Below are positions 1 to 8,837 of a stretch of 48,812 nucleotides of DNA, piece by piece. Below the pieces are notes generated by a model. The model worked only from the letters and a program-made list of their open reading frames with translations. It did no database searches and was not told where the DNA came from. The position numbers and the translations under genes are program-made. Numbering within the stretch: position 1 is the first letter of the stretch; each line of letters opens with the position of its first letter. Source of the DNA: Candidatus Neomicrothrix parvicella RN1 (GTDB lineage: Bacteria > Actinomycetota > Acidimicrobiia > Acidimicrobiales > VFJN01); the NCBI GenBank assembly GCA_945898515.1, contig CAMDIH010000008.1:1-48812 (forward strand). The letters run 5' to 3'.

Positions 1-176
1 AACACGAAGAAGAGGTCGACCCCCAAAAAGCCGGCCTGCGAAAAAATCTCGCGATAATAGAAGTACGGGGCGACCACCCAGATGTGGGACATCACCACGA
101 GGCTCACGGCGAAGGCCCGCAGAATGTCGAGGGCTGGCACGTGCACCAGCCGCCGGAGCGGGGCGGGATCGCGCAT
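1..176 (-). CDS. Acyltransferase family 3 (OafA/YrhL-like), N-terminal fragment
   Basis: Only the first 58 or so codons lie in the window; the gene runs off the left edge. Starting at the ATG at 176, the peptide reads MRDPAPLRRLVHVPALDILR, followed by a hydrophobic segment with AVSLVVMSHIW and then GFLGVDLFFV. The pattern of LDxLRAxAV, a membrane helix ending in a conserved His, then GxxGVDLFFV is the N-terminal signature of membrane-bound acyltransferase family 3, which O-acylates cell-envelope sugars. The substrate cannot be told from this fragment. The start lies 14 bp downstream of the cyclophilin stop, so it may be cotranscribed with it. Confidence 0.75.
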   Translation of the reverse strand, partial: MRDPAPLRRLVHVPALDILRAFAVSLVVMSHIWVVAPYFYYREIFSQAGFLGVDLFFV

Positions 177-190
177 GGCCGCGAGTTAAC

Positions 191-664
191 TCAGGCGGGG
201 TTGTCGGCGACGGTGACCGTAGTCATCTTGTCGCCTACGGCGATCTGCTGGGCGATCTCGATACCGGAGGTCACATAGCCGAACAAGTTGTAGAGCGGGC
301 CCAAACTTTTCTGGCAGTCGTCGATGCAAATAAAGAACTGCGAGCCGTTCGTATGGGGGCCGGCGTTGGCCATGGCCACCGCCCCGAGGGTGTAGGCGCT
401 GCGTACCGGTTCATCATCGAACTTGTACCCCGGACCGCCGCGTCCACTGCCCTCTGGATCACCGCCTTGGATCACGAAGCCGGGCACCACACGGTGAAAG
501 GTGAGGCCGTCGTAGAAGCCTGCTCGCGCCTGGACCACAAAGTGGTTCACGGTGATCGGGGCCAAGGCGGCATCCAAGGCCAGGACGATGTCACCCTTCT
601 CGGTGGCAATAGTCACGGTGAAGGTGTCGGTGGGCTGGATCTGAATCGTGGGGGCGTCGGGCAT
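191..664 (-). CDS. Cyclophilin-type peptidyl-prolyl cis-trans isomerase
   Basis: A 157-residue single-domain cyclophilin that isomerises Xaa-Pro bonds. The active-site strand FHRVVPGFVIQGGDP (about residues 56-70, with the catalytic Arg at 58) and NGSQFFIC are clear. Length matches bacterial cytosolic cyclophilins, and there is no signal peptide or lipobox, so a cytosolic role is expected. A TAACGT hexamer 8 nt upstream of the ATG suggests its own, probably leaderless, promoter rather than read-through from the ABC operon, which ends 73 bp upstream. The family is certain; the substrate is unknown. Confidence 0.93.
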   Translation of the reverse strand: MPDAPTIQIQPTDTFTVTIATEKGDIVLALDAALAPITVNHFVVQARAGFYDGLTFHRVVPGFVIQGGDPEGSGRGGPGYKFDDEPVRSAYTLGAVAMANAGPHTNGSQFFICIDDCQKSLGPLYNLFGYVTSGIEIAQQIAVGDKMTTVTVADNPA

Positions 665-672
665 GGACGCAG

Positions 673-678
673 ACGTTA
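673..678 (-). promoter_or_regulatory. Candidate -10 element (TAACGT) of the cyclophilin gene
   Basis: TAACGT on the minus strand ends 8 nt before the ATG at 664, so transcription should begin at or very near the start codon. Confidence 0.45.
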
Positions 679-737
679 CCGCTTCATCGGGCGCTCACGA
701 GCCGGACGGGGTCAACGAGAGCACTGGGGCCTGGTGA

Positions 738-1742
738 TCAGGCGGCGGTGGTGCCGATCGAGGGGAAGTGGCAGGCCACGAAGTGGTCCTCGGCTACAGC
801 GCGGATCTGGGGTTCTTCCAGCGAGCAACGCTCCTGGGCGGCCGGACAGCGCGTGCGGAAACGACAGCCGGCCGGCGGATCGATGGGGGAGGGAAGATCG
901 CCGAGGAGGAGCCCACTGCTGGACGGCACCACGGTGGGGTCGGGCACGGGGATGGAACGCAGGAGGGCGGCGGTGTAGGGATGGGCGGGGGCGGAGTAGA
1001 GGGCGTCGGGGGAGCCAACTTCACAGATCTTGCCGAGATACATGACCGCCACGCGATCACTGATGTTCTTCACCACGGCGAGGTCGTGGGCGATGAAAAT
1101 GAGGGTGATGCCGTAGCGGGCCTTCATATCCTCCAGCAGGTTGAGGATCTGGGCCTGCACGGACACATCCAGCGCCGACACGGGCTCGTCGCAGATCAAC
1201 AGTTTGGGTTCGAGTACCAGGGATCGGGCAATGGAGATCCGCTGACACTGACCGCCGGAGAACTGGTGAGGGCGCTTCTCGCCGGCCACCTCAGGATCGA
1301 GACCCACGGCGTCGAGCACTTCGGTCACTCGGCCCTGGCGTTCCTTCTCGGTGCCCCGTTTCCAGATGCGCAGCGGCTCGGCCACGATGTCCTTCACTTT
1401 GCGGCGCGGGTTGAGCGACGAAATCGGGTCCTGAAAGATGAATTGCAATTGGGTCCGGACCTCGCGGAGGTGCTTGCCCTCGATGTTGGCGAGGTCGATG
1501 CCCTCGAAGAGGACGCGGCCGCTGGTGGGAGCGGGAAGTTGCATGATGGCCCGACCGGTGGTGGATTTTCCGCACCCGGACTCACCCACCAAACCGAGGG
1601 TTTCGCCACGCCGCACGTCGAGGCTGATGCCGGATACGGCGTGCACGAGCCCGGCGGAGGTAGGGAACTCAACGGTGAGGTCCTCAATGCGCATGAGCAC
1701 ATCGTCGGAATCGCGAAGGTGGGCGGTGCCGGTACCGGCCAT
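738..1742 (-). CDS. Oligopeptide/dipeptide ABC transporter, ATP-binding protein (DppF/OppF type)
   Basis: A 334-residue ATPase of a peptide-family importer, last gene of a five-gene operon. Walker A GESGCGKS is at about residues 53-60; the signature is FSGGQCQRI (slightly off the usual LSGGQ); Walker B runs into CDEPVSALD. The C-terminus carries the oligopeptide-transporter extension with four Cys (CRFRTRC, a further Cys after PAAQER, and ACHFP), a motif associated with a metal or Fe-S site in this subfamily. The ATG at 1742 was chosen over a longer open frame reaching 1922 because it overlaps the stop of the preceding ATPase as TGATG and begins the conserved domain; the longer extension lies inside the neighbour. 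Confidence 0.92.
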   Translation of the reverse strand: MAGTGTAHLRDSDDVLMRIEDLTVEFPTSAGLVHAVSGISLDVRRGETLGLVGESGCGKSTTGRAIMQLPAPTSGRVLFEGIDLANIEGKHLREVRTQLQFIFQDPISSLNPRRKVKDIVAEPLRIWKRGTEKERQGRVTEVLDAVGLDPEVAGEKRPHQFSGGQCQRISIARSLVLEPKLLICDEPVSALDVSVQAQILNLLEDMKARYGITLIFIAHDLAVVKNISDRVAVMYLGKICEVGSPDALYSAPAHPYTAALLRSIPVPDPTVVPSSSGLLLGDLPSPIDPPAGCRFRTRCPAAQERCSLEEPQIRAVAEDHFVACHFPSIGTTAA

Positions 1743-2866
1743 CAGTGAGTACCTCCTGGTGGATCCGCCAGTATTTGGGTGATGGATACGGCGGCGGGCA
1801 TGCCGGCCGCCGTGTTGTGAGCCAATGCCTCGCGACCGGCCTCGGTGCCTACCGGGAACCAACAGCGGTAGAGGTGGCCGGGTGTCTCGCTCTCTTGTAA
1901 CGGCGGCATCTCGCTGTTGCACTTGGGCTGGACGTAGGGGCAGCGCGGCGCGAATCGGCAGCCGCTGGGCGGGTTGATGAGATCTGGCGGGCGACCAGCG
2001 ATGGCCTGTAGTCGGGTGTGGCTGGGTTGGGCCAACTTGGGAATCGAGTGGAGCAGGGCCTGGGTATAGGGCATGCGTACGTTGGCGAAGAGATCGGTTG
2101 TGGGGGCGTATTCCACGATTTGGCCGGCGTACATCACCGCGATGTGGTTGGTGCGTCCGGCTACTACCCCGAGGTCGTGCGTCACCAGGACCATGGCCAT
2201 GTGGCGCTCCACCTGTTGCTGATGAAGTAGGTCGAGAATCTGCGCCTGCACCGTCACATCGAGGGCGGTAGTGGGCTCGTCGGCCAAGAGCAACTTGGGG
2301 CCGCAGGCCAGGGCGATGGCGATGGTGACCCGCTGACGCATCCCCCCTGATAGCTCGTGGGGGTACTGGGAGATCCGTCGCTTCGGGTCCGGGATGCCCA
2401 CCGAATCGAGCAACTGCAGCGCCTGGGCGCGGGCCTCAGATTTGGACAGTTGCAGGTGGTAGCGCAAACCCTCGGTGATTTGGCGGCCGGTCTTCAGGAC
2501 CGGGTTCAACGACGTCATCGGATCCTGGAACACCATGGCCATCTCAGTGCCCCATAGATCTCGCAACTCCTTCTCGCTCGCTCCCACCAGTTCGATGCCG
2601 TTGTAGCGAGCCGATCCTGAGCGCATCACGTTCTTTCCGGTGAGCAAACCCATGACGGAGCGCGCCAGCACCGTCTTACCGGACCCCGACTCGCCCACGA
2701 TGCCGAGGGTGTCGCCGCGATCGAGGGTAAAACTGACCCCATCGACGGCCTTGACAATGCCGGCGGGGGTATCGAAGTAGCTGCGGAAATCGTGGACCTG
2801 CAGGAGTGCACCATCGTGGACGGTGTCGGCGGTGAGCACGCGCCGAGTGGCTTGAGGTTTGGTCAA
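1742..2866 (-). CDS. Oligopeptide/dipeptide ABC transporter, ATP-binding protein (DppD/OppD type)
   Basis: A 374-residue ATPase that would pair with the product of the next gene. Walker A GESGSGKT is at about residues 58-65, the signature is LSGGMRQRV, and Walker B is [12 protein letters not shown]. The C-terminal oligopeptide-transporter extension has CRFAPRC and a further Cys a few residues on. The start overlaps the permease stop by 4 bp (ATGA), indicating translational coupling. The transporter takes up peptides or similar solutes (the family also includes nickel and glycoside importers), so the ligand is open. Confidence 0.93.
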   Translation of the reverse strand: MTKPQATRRVLTADTVHDGALLQVHDFRSYFDTPAGIVKAVDGVSFTLDRGDTLGIVGESGSGKTVLARSVMGLLTGKNVMRSGSARYNGIELVGASEKELRDLWGTEMAMVFQDPMTSLNPVLKTGRQITEGLRYHLQLSKSEARAQALQLLDSVGIPDPKRRISQYPHELSGGMRQRVTIAIALACGPKLLLADEPTTALDVTVQAQILDLLHQQQVERHMAMVLVTHDLGVVAGRTNHIAVMYAGQIVEYAPTTDLFANVRMPYTQALLHSIPKLAQPSHTRLQAIAGRPPDLINPPSGCRFAPRCPYVQPKCNSEMPPLQESETPGHLYRCWFPVGTEAGREALAHNTAAGMPAAVSITQILADPPGGTH

Positions 2867-3783
2867 AGCATGGAGTCCTTCACATCGAAGGCCGCCCGGA
2901 AGCGGTCACCCAGTACGTTGACCGCCAGCACGGTGAGGAACATCGTGACCGCAGGAATCATGGCGGTGTGAGCGATGTTGTCCTGCTGGAGGGGTTTCTT
3001 GCCCCCGTTGATCATGCCGCCCCAACTGATCGTCTCGGTGGAGGTGAGGCCGAGGAACGCCAGACTGCCCTCGGCCACGATGGCGATGCCCACCACCAGC
3101 AGACCGAAGGCCAAGAGGGGAAGGATGACGTTGGGGAGAATCTCCCGCACCAGGATCCGTTTCTGGCTGGCGCCGGCCGCCCGGGCGGCGAGGACGAACT
3201 CACGTTGGGCGTAGGTGAGGGTGGTGGCCCGGGAGATGCGGGCAAAGGCGGGGATCGAGACGAGTGAAATGCCGAGCACCACGTTCAGCAGGTCGGCGCC
3301 CAAGAAAGCCACGATGGCAATGAGCAGGATCAAGGCGGGGAAGGCGAGGAAGACATCCACCGAGGCCATGAGAAGGGTCTCGCTTTTGCCCCGGAAGAAT
3401 CCGGCGAGGAGGCCGATGGTGCCGCCCACCAGCATCCCGATGATGAGCACACCGGCGGCCACCACCAGGGACACCCGCCCTCCCCAGACGATGCGAGCGA
3501 GGATGTCGTAGCCGTTGTTGTCCGTCCCGAGAAGGTGTCCGGCGGTGAAGGGCGACGAGTTGTTTTTGGGCACGGAGAAATCGGTCTTGGCGGGATCGTC
3601 GAGCGGCAGCCAGGGCGCGAACACGGCGGCGGCGGTCAAGGTGATGAGCCAGATGGAGGCGATCCAGCCGCCGATGCCCAAAGCGCCGGTTTTCTTGGCG
3701 GTCTTGATCTTCTTGTCGGAAGCGGGGGAAGCCGGCGGGGGGTTGGTGGCAATCCCGTCGGGTGGGGAAACGAGGTCAGTCAT
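2863..3783 (-). CDS. Oligopeptide/dipeptide ABC transporter permease (DppC/OppC type)
   Basis: A 306-residue inner-membrane permease. A hydrophilic N-terminus of about 35 residues is followed by a first membrane helix (WIASIWLITLTAAAVFAPWL), the OppC-type segment with LLGTDNNGYDILARIVWG, and further helices. The EAA loop that contacts the ATPases is visible as AARAAGASQKRILVREILP. Its start abuts the DppB-type stop, and its stop overlaps the next gene by 4 bp, so all transporter parts should be made from one transcript. Confidence 0.93.
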   Translation of the reverse strand: MTDLVSPPDGIATNPPPASPASDKKIKTAKKTGALGIGGWIASIWLITLTAAAVFAPWLPLDDPAKTDFSVPKNNSSPFTAGHLLGTDNNGYDILARIVWGGRVSLVVAAGVLIIGMLVGGTIGLLAGFFRGKSETLLMASVDVFLAFPALILLIAIVAFLGADLLNVVLGISLVSIPAFARISRATTLTYAQREFVLAARAAGASQKRILVREILPNVILPLLAFGLLVVGIAIVAEGSLAFLGLTSTETISWGGMINGGKKPLQQDNIAHTAMIPAVTMFLTVLAVNVLGDRFRAAFDVKDSML

Positions 3784-4742
3784 CAGGCTCCAGCCCGTCG
3801 GACTCGCGGATCGAGGATGGTGTAGAGGATGTCGATGAGGAAGTTGATGAGGACGAAGGAGATGGCGATGAGGAGCACTACCCCTTGTACCACCAGGTAA
3901 TCCCGTTTGAGGATCGACTCAATGGCGAGGCTGCCGATGCCGGGGAGCACAAAAAACTGCTCGATGATGACCGCACCACCGATGAGGGTGCCGAATTGGA
4001 TGCCAAACACGGTAATGAGTGAGAACGACGACGGCCGGAGGGCGTGGCGCGCCAGGATGTACCGGGTCGGCAATCCCTTGGACCGCGCCATGAGAATGAA
4101 GTCCTCCTGGAGGGTAGAAATCAGATCGCTGCGCAACAGACGGGTGTAGACGGCGGTGAGTCCTGCCACCAGCACAGTCAAGGGGAGGGCAATCGAACGT
4201 AGGTTGCCGACGATCCCTTCGCTGATGGGCTGATAGCCGATGGCCGGGAACCAGTTGAACCGCAGGGCAAACAACCACACCAAGAACACCGCGAAGGCGT
4301 AGCCGGGTATCGAAATCAGCCCGAAAGAGGCCGTAGTGATGGCTTTGTCGGTTCGGGAGTTGCTCCGGAAGGCGCTGAACAGGGCCAATGGAATAGCCAG
4401 GGTCAGGGAGACCAACTGGGCCAACAGCATCAATTCGATGGTGGCGGGCAACTTTTGCTTCAGCAGCTCAGTGGTTTCGAACTTACTGGTATACGAACGG
4501 CCTAGGTCGCCCTGGGCGACGTTGCCGAGGTACTGGACGTACTGCGTGAGGAAGGGCTTATTGAGCCCGAGGTCCTCTTGGACTGCCTCGCGCACTTCGA
4601 CGTTGGAGTACTGGGGGCCGAGGAGCACAACAACGGGATCACCCGGAAGGAGTTTGGTCAGGCTGAACGTGAGGAAACTCACGACCAGTACCACGGCCAG
4701 CAGTTTGAGCAACCGCGTAACCGCACCTTTCAGGATTCCCAT
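3783..4742 (-). CDS. Oligopeptide/dipeptide ABC transporter permease (DppB/OppB type)
   Basis: A 319-residue permease. The N-terminal helix followed by KLLPGDPVVVLLG is typical of DppB/OppB, and the EAA loop reads MARSKGLPTRYILARHALRP. It forms the membrane channel with the next permease. GAGGA a few bases upstream of the ATG is a reasonable ribosome binding site. The gene lies 52 bp downstream of the binding-protein gene in the same operon. Confidence 0.93.
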   Translation of the reverse strand: MGILKGAVTRLLKLLAVVLVVSFLTFSLTKLLPGDPVVVLLGPQYSNVEVREAVQEDLGLNKPFLTQYVQYLGNVAQGDLGRSYTSKFETTELLKQKLPATIELMLLAQLVSLTLAIPLALFSAFRSNSRTDKAITTASFGLISIPGYAFAVFLVWLFALRFNWFPAIGYQPISEGIVGNLRSIALPLTVLVAGLTAVYTRLLRSDLISTLQEDFILMARSKGLPTRYILARHALRPSSFSLITVFGIQFGTLIGGAVIIEQFFVLPGIGSLAIESILKRDYLVVQGVVLLIAISFVLINFLIDILYTILDPRVRRAGA

Positions 4743-4794
4743 ATTGTGTCCTCGACCCCCTCTGCCAACGGACTATCAGACGTGGATTGGTCTC

Positions 4795-6408
4795 TTACTT
4801 GCTGGAGGCGACGAAGATATACCCGGGCTTGATGGCCCCGAGTGAGTTCACCTCGCCGGGGGGCAATCCACCGACCTTTTCGCTGTTGTACACATTGCCG
4901 AAGAGGTCGTACAAGGTGGTGATCAGCGGTACCTCTTCGCCGGTGATCTCCTGGACCTTGTCGTAGGCCGCCTTCCGCTTGTCGAAGTCCGCTGTCGCCT
5001 GGCCTTCTTTGAGAAGTTTATCCACCTCTTTGTTCGAGTAGAAGGCCAAGTTTCCGGCGTCATCGGTGGTCAGGCCAGCCCGGATCGCATCCGGATCTTG
5101 GAACTGGGCGCTGCGGAAGCAGGCCCCTTCGTAGTCGCCTCCCCGGGCAAACATCCGGGCGACGAACGCGCCCTGGTCCTGGGTTTCCAAGGTGATCTCC
5201 ATCCCGCCCGCCTCGCCCATCTGCTTGACGAGCTGGAGAACCGAGTCGGCCTCCGGGGTGGGGATGCACACGATGGAGAACTTCAGGCCGCCCAATTCTT
5301 TCACCAGGTCCTGGCACTTCTTCAGGTCGAACCTCGGCGTACCAGCGTCGGCATTGTAGTAGGCCGAGTCGGTGGCGAAGCCGGAGTAGGAGGGCTGACG
5401 AATGCCCTCATAGACCCGCTCGTTGATGAGGTCCTTGTTGGTGCAGTAGGCCACCGCCTGCCGAGCCCGCACGTCGTTGAACGGAGGCTTGGCGTTGTTC
5501 ATCAGCAAGATGGTGGAACTGGAGCCGCTGATCTTCTGAGCTGAGAAGCCCTTTTCCTCGGCCGCCTTGACCGTCGGGGTGTCGGCTGTTTGGAACAGGT
5601 CGATGTCGCCACTTTCCAGAGCGGACACTCGCTGACCAGAATCCGGGATGGGCTTCACCGTGAGCTTGTCGAGGTACGGCAGTTGAATGCCGTTCTCGTC
5701 CTTCCCCCAGTAGTCGGGGTTGGCCACGAGGACCACCCTGTCGCCGGGAACGAACTCGGCGAGCTTGAACGGCCCGGTACCTACCGGGTTGTTCTTGTAC
5801 TCGTCGCCGTACTTCGCCACAGCGGTCGGGGACTCAATGTAACCAACCGAGCCAGCCAACGTGTCACCGAAAGCCACGTCGGGCGAGGCGAGGGTGAAGA
5901 TCACCGTGTCGCCGGTCGGACCGTTGGGGAGTTCCATGTTGGTGATCGCCTTGACGGTGTCGAGGCACGGGCACGCGGTAGTCGGATCTTGCAGCCGTTC
6001 GAAGTGCTTCTTGACGGCTTCGGCATTGAGCGGGGTGCCGTCTTGGAATGTGACATCAGTTGGAAGGGTAAGGGTGTAAGTCGAAAGGTCCTTACCGCCG
6101 TCGCCGGCTTCAAGCGAGGTGGCGAGGAAGGGGACGAGTTCGCCATCCTCGTAGGTCATCAGCGGATCGTAGAGACCGAGCGTGACTACCTTGTCCGCCG
6201 GTTGGGCGGCGGCACCCACATCAAGCGTTGAGATGTCGGACTCGGCGCCGAAGACCAGTTCTCCACCCTTGGTGGGCTTGCTGGCGGGCTCGTCGCCCTC
6301 GGTGGTCGAGGCGCTGTCGTCGCTTCCGCCACAAGCGGCTGCTACGAAGACCAGCCCCGTCATCAGGGCGATCATCCGGCGCCACGATCGGTGGCGGTAC
6401 TTGGTCAT
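4795..6408 (-). CDS. Peptide-family ABC transporter substrate-binding lipoprotein (SBP family 5)
   Basis: A 537-residue solute-binding protein, first gene of the transporter operon. Residues 1-26 form a lipoprotein signal (basic start, hydrophobic stretch, lipobox VAAAC with the lipidated Cys followed by GGSDDS), so the protein is anchored on the outside of the membrane. A low-complexity Asp/Ser/Glu linker follows, then a family 5 binding domain, with YLDKLTVKPIPD and NNAKPPFNDVRARQAVAY typical of DppA/OppA. A purine-rich GGGGGA lies upstream of the ATG. The ligand (peptides or another solute) cannot be read from sequence. Confidence 0.94.
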   Translation of the reverse strand: MTKYRHRSWRRMIALMTGLVFVAAACGGSDDSASTTEGDEPASKPTKGGELVFGAESDISTLDVGAAAQPADKVVTLGLYDPLMTYEDGELVPFLATSLEAGDGGKDLSTYTLTLPTDVTFQDGTPLNAEAVKKHFERLQDPTTACPCLDTVKAITNMELPNGPTGDTVIFTLASPDVAFGDTLAGSVGYIESPTAVAKYGDEYKNNPVGTGPFKLAEFVPGDRVVLVANPDYWGKDENGIQLPYLDKLTVKPIPDSGQRVSALESGDIDLFQTADTPTVKAAEEKGFSAQKISGSSSTILLMNNAKPPFNDVRARQAVAYCTNKDLINERVYEGIRQPSYSGFATDSAYYNADAGTPRFDLKKCQDLVKELGGLKFSIVCIPTPEADSVLQLVKQMGEAGGMEITLETQDQGAFVARMFARGGDYEGACFRSAQFQDPDAIRAGLTTDDAGNLAFYSNKEVDKLLKEGQATADFDKRKAAYDKVQEITGEEVPLITTLYDLFGNVYNSEKVGGLPPGEVNSLGAIKPGYIFVASSK

Positions 6409-6466
6409 AGTTTTTCCCCCGTTGGGCAGCGTGGGTGTGGGAACTATGTCCCCGCGGGCGGCGACA

Positions 6467-6490
6467 ATCGGTGACGCTGGTCACACCGAT
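6467..6490 (-). promoter_or_regulatory. Operator-like palindrome at the transporter promoter
   Basis: An imperfect 24-bp inverted repeat with outer arms ATCGGT/ACCGAT and inner arms GTGAC/GTCAC around a 4-nt centre. It begins directly after the -10 hexamer and covers the expected transcription start of the transporter operon, a position typical of repressor operators. No regulator gene adjoins it. Confidence 0.5.
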
Positions 6491-6496
6491 GGCTGG

Positions 6497-6525
6497 ACGG
6501 TAGAAGCGGGTAGCGGCGCTGTCAA
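6497..6525 (-). promoter_or_regulatory. Housekeeping-sigma promoter of the peptide transporter operon
   Basis: On the minus strand TTGACA (6520-6525) is followed after exactly 17 nt by TACCGT (6497-6502). This is a consensus -35, optimal spacing and a TANNNT -10. It predicts a start near 6490 and an 80-nt leader ahead of the binding-protein gene. Confidence 0.65.
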
Positions 6526-6553
6526 TAACACCCCCGCAGTGCGGGGCCGGTGT
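6522..6553 (-). terminator. Candidate terminator after the lytic transglycosylase gene
   Basis: On the minus strand a GC stem CCCCGC/GCGGGG with a 3-nt loop, extended by ACAC/GTGT across a 3-nt bulge, is followed by TTATT. It lies 35-65 bp after the transglycosylase stop. Its T tail overlaps the -35 of the transporter promoter. The T tract is short, so this is moderate evidence. Confidence 0.5.
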
Positions 6554-6587
6554 CGATATCTTTCCGCAGGCCCGGTGCGGTCGCCGC

Positions 6588-7901
6588 TCACTCGAAGGGC
6601 GTGAGGAGATCGATTTGTTGCTCGTAGCCGCGGGCGTAGCCAAGGACACGTTCGACGTAAGGCTGGGAACGGTTGTAGGAGAAGTAGGCCTGGCGAAGGC
6701 CGGCGTCGGCGCTCAGATCGCGCCGACCGGCGCACAGGTACCGGGCCGCGGCGAGGGTGGCGTCGTACATGTTGAACGGCGACATGATGTCGTCGCCATT
6801 TCCGTCGGCCTGGTAGGCACGCCAGGTGGAAGGAATGAACTGCATCGGCCCCACCGCGCGATCGAAGATGGGATCACCATCGAAAGCGCCGTTGTCGCTA
6901 TCGACGATCACCGCGGTGGATCGACTTCCGTTGAGTTGGATGCCGATGATGGGGCGACTGACGTCACCGTTGGGTCCCAGGGAGGCTCCGCCGTAGGTGC
7001 CGTGACGGCCCTCGACCTTGGCAATTGCCGCCACGCCCCACCACTGGACCCGGCACGTCGGGCGGCTTACGCCTTCGGTACTGGCCGCCCGGTAATAGGC
7101 ATCAAGCGCCACCAGAGGAAATTCCACCCCGTCAACGGTGGCCAGGACGCGCGCCTGTTCGTACGGCACCCGGGCGGTGGCGACCTGTTCACCGGCGCTC
7201 GCTTCATCCTCGCTGGCGCCGGACCGTTGGAGGTGGGCTTGCCGCGACACCGCCTCGGTGGCGGCGAGAGCGGTGGTCGTCTTGTCCACCCGCTGTTGGG
7301 CGATCGCGATGTCGGCCCGGTAGCGGCGCTGTTCGGCGAGGAGCACGTCCATAGAGAGTTGGCCCAGCACGGCGCGCTGATCGGTCTCGTTGATGGCGGG
7401 GGTCGGTGAGGTGAGGGCTTCGGCCATCCGTTCCGTACTGCGCCCCGACACGAACGCGCCGATGGCGATGTCGCGTATGGCCGCGTCGAGGACGTTGAGG
7501 CGCCGGGTGAGGCCCTCGACGCGAGCCACCGCCGCGCCGCGCTCGCCCTGCAGCCGGTAGCCGTTTACCCGCGCCGCGGTGGCTGACGTATCGAGCGCGG
7601 TTCGGCGGTGCTGGAGGGCTGAGTGTGTGTTGACCACCGCGGCGTACGCACTGGCGGCCCGATCGAAGGCGGGGCTCGACACGGGCACCTTGGCCAACTC
7701 GAGAGAGATCGTGGGGAGGCCGGGGAGCTCGGGCGAGGGGGGGGCGAGGGCGGTGGGGTCAAACGGGGGCTGAGCGGCCTGCTCACCCTCCTTGGCGCTG
7801 ACGCTGGGGGCCAAAGTAAACGAGGCGAGGAGAATGCTGAAGACCACTGCGAGCGGCAGGTGGGGCGGGCGCGACGTATGGGTGGAGATGGGGAGGGGCA
7901 T
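6588..7901 (-). CDS. Secreted lytic murein transglycosylase with N-terminal coiled-coil
   Basis: A 437-residue exported peptidoglycan-cleaving enzyme. The ATG at 7901 gives a signal peptide (PHLPLAVVFSILLASFTLAP, then SVSA before KEGEQ); a longer open frame upstream has no better start. Residues roughly 60-240 are Ala/Arg/Glu-rich and probably form a coiled coil. The C-terminal domain is SLT_2/MltB-like: AIAKVEGRHGTYGG carries the likely catalytic Glu, and AVGPMQFIPSTWRAY, NMYDATLAAARYL and AYFSYNRSQPYVERVLGYA are hallmark motifs. It would act in wall turnover or division. No NlpC/P60 or LysM domain is visible. Confidence 0.85.
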   Translation of the reverse strand: MPLPISTHTSRPPHLPLAVVFSILLASFTLAPSVSAKEGEQAAQPPFDPTALAPPSPELPGLPTISLELAKVPVSSPAFDRAASAYAAVVNTHSALQHRRTALDTSATAARVNGYRLQGERGAAVARVEGLTRRLNVLDAAIRDIAIGAFVSGRSTERMAEALTSPTPAINETDQRAVLGQLSMDVLLAEQRRYRADIAIAQQRVDKTTTALAATEAVSRQAHLQRSGASEDEASAGEQVATARVPYEQARVLATVDGVEFPLVALDAYYRAASTEGVSRPTCRVQWWGVAAIAKVEGRHGTYGGASLGPNGDVSRPIIGIQLNGSRSTAVIVDSDNGAFDGDPIFDRAVGPMQFIPSTWRAYQADGNGDDIMSPFNMYDATLAAARYLCAGRRDLSADAGLRQAYFSYNRSQPYVERVLGYARGYEQQIDLLTPFE

Positions 7902-8001
7902 GAGGGGGCAGCACGTGAGCGCCGGATGGCGCGGCGGGAACGACCGGGGGAAAGTGTGCCCCAAACCGACACGTGTGCCTAGTGGGTGGCATGCTGCAGG
8001 C

Positions 8002-8808
8002 ATGTCCGACCGAGTCTTGATTGATGTGGAAAACGGTATTGCTGATGTGCGGCTCAACCGCCCGGACAAACTCAACGCCCTGGATGTGGCGATGTTTCAG
8101 GGGATCGTGGCGGCGGGGGAGTCGCTGAAGGACGACCCGGCGGTGCGGGTGGTCGTGCTCTCGGGCCAGGGCCGGGGTTTCTGCGCCGGGCTGGACTTCA
8201 GCAGTTTCCAGGCGATGGCCACCCCCGAGACCGCCGGGGGCGAGGCTCCGGCAATGGCAATCGGGCAGACCAATGGTGGGATCACCCATCTTGGTCAACA
8301 AGCCGCGTGGGTGTGGCAGGAGATGGGGGTGCCGGTGATTGCCGCCCTGCATGGTGCCGTGTTGGGAGGCGGTCTACAGATCGCACTGGGAGCCGATGTG
8401 CGACTGGTGGCACCCGACGCGAAGTTGGCCGTGCTTGAAGCGCGGTGGGGTCTGATCCCGGATATGACCGGGACGGTCATCTTGCCGAGGTTGGTGGGAA
8501 TAGACGTGGCCAAGGACCTCACCTTCACCGGACGCATGGTGTCGGGAACCGAAGCGGTGGCCTTGGGCCTCGCCACGCGCCTGGCGGATGATCCCCATGG
8601 CGCCGCCATGGACCTGGCGGCGGAGTTAGTGACAAAAAGTCCCGAGGCCCTGCGGGAGGGGAAGCGTCTCCTGAACCTCTCGGGGACGCGTTCGCTGGCC
8701 GATCAACTGCGCGATGAGCGTGCCGCCATGGCCTCGCTGATCGGGAGTCCAAACCAGGTGGAGGCCACCACCGCCTTCTTCGAGAAGCGGGAGCCTCGTT
8801 TCCACTGA
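8002..8808 (+). CDS. Enoyl-CoA hydratase/isomerase family protein
   Basis: A 268-residue crotonase-fold enzyme. LNRPDKLNALD, GRGFCAGLDF (CoA/oxyanion region) and ALHGAVLGGGLQIALGADVRLV identify the family; LEARWGLIPDMTG carries the second acid residue position. The position usually holding the first catalytic Glu after GGG is Gln here (GGGLQIAL), so hydratase chemistry is less sure than family membership. The ATG at 8002 matches the conserved N-terminus; a longer frame upstream is not supported. It lies beside GDPD and acyl-CoA synthetase genes, which suits fatty-acid degradation. Confidence 0.88.
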   Translation: MSDRVLIDVENGIADVRLNRPDKLNALDVAMFQGIVAAGESLKDDPAVRVVVLSGQGRGFCAGLDFSSFQAMATPETAGGEAPAMAIGQTNGGITHLGQQAAWVWQEMGVPVIAALHGAVLGGGLQIALGADVRLVAPDAKLAVLEARWGLIPDMTGTVILPRLVGIDVAKDLTFTGRMVSGTEAVALGLATRLADDPHGAAMDLAAELVTKSPEALREGKRLLNLSGTRSLADQLRDERAAMASLIGSPNQVEATTAFFEKREPRFH

Positions 8809-8837
8809 AGGGCCCGCGGCCACGGCGCGCGATGAGG

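Noticed and set aside
201-226. TTGTC...TANNNT-like pattern resembling a PafBC-dependent damage-response promoter
   Set aside because: It lies within the cyclophilin coding region, departs from the motif and has no gene at a suitable distance.
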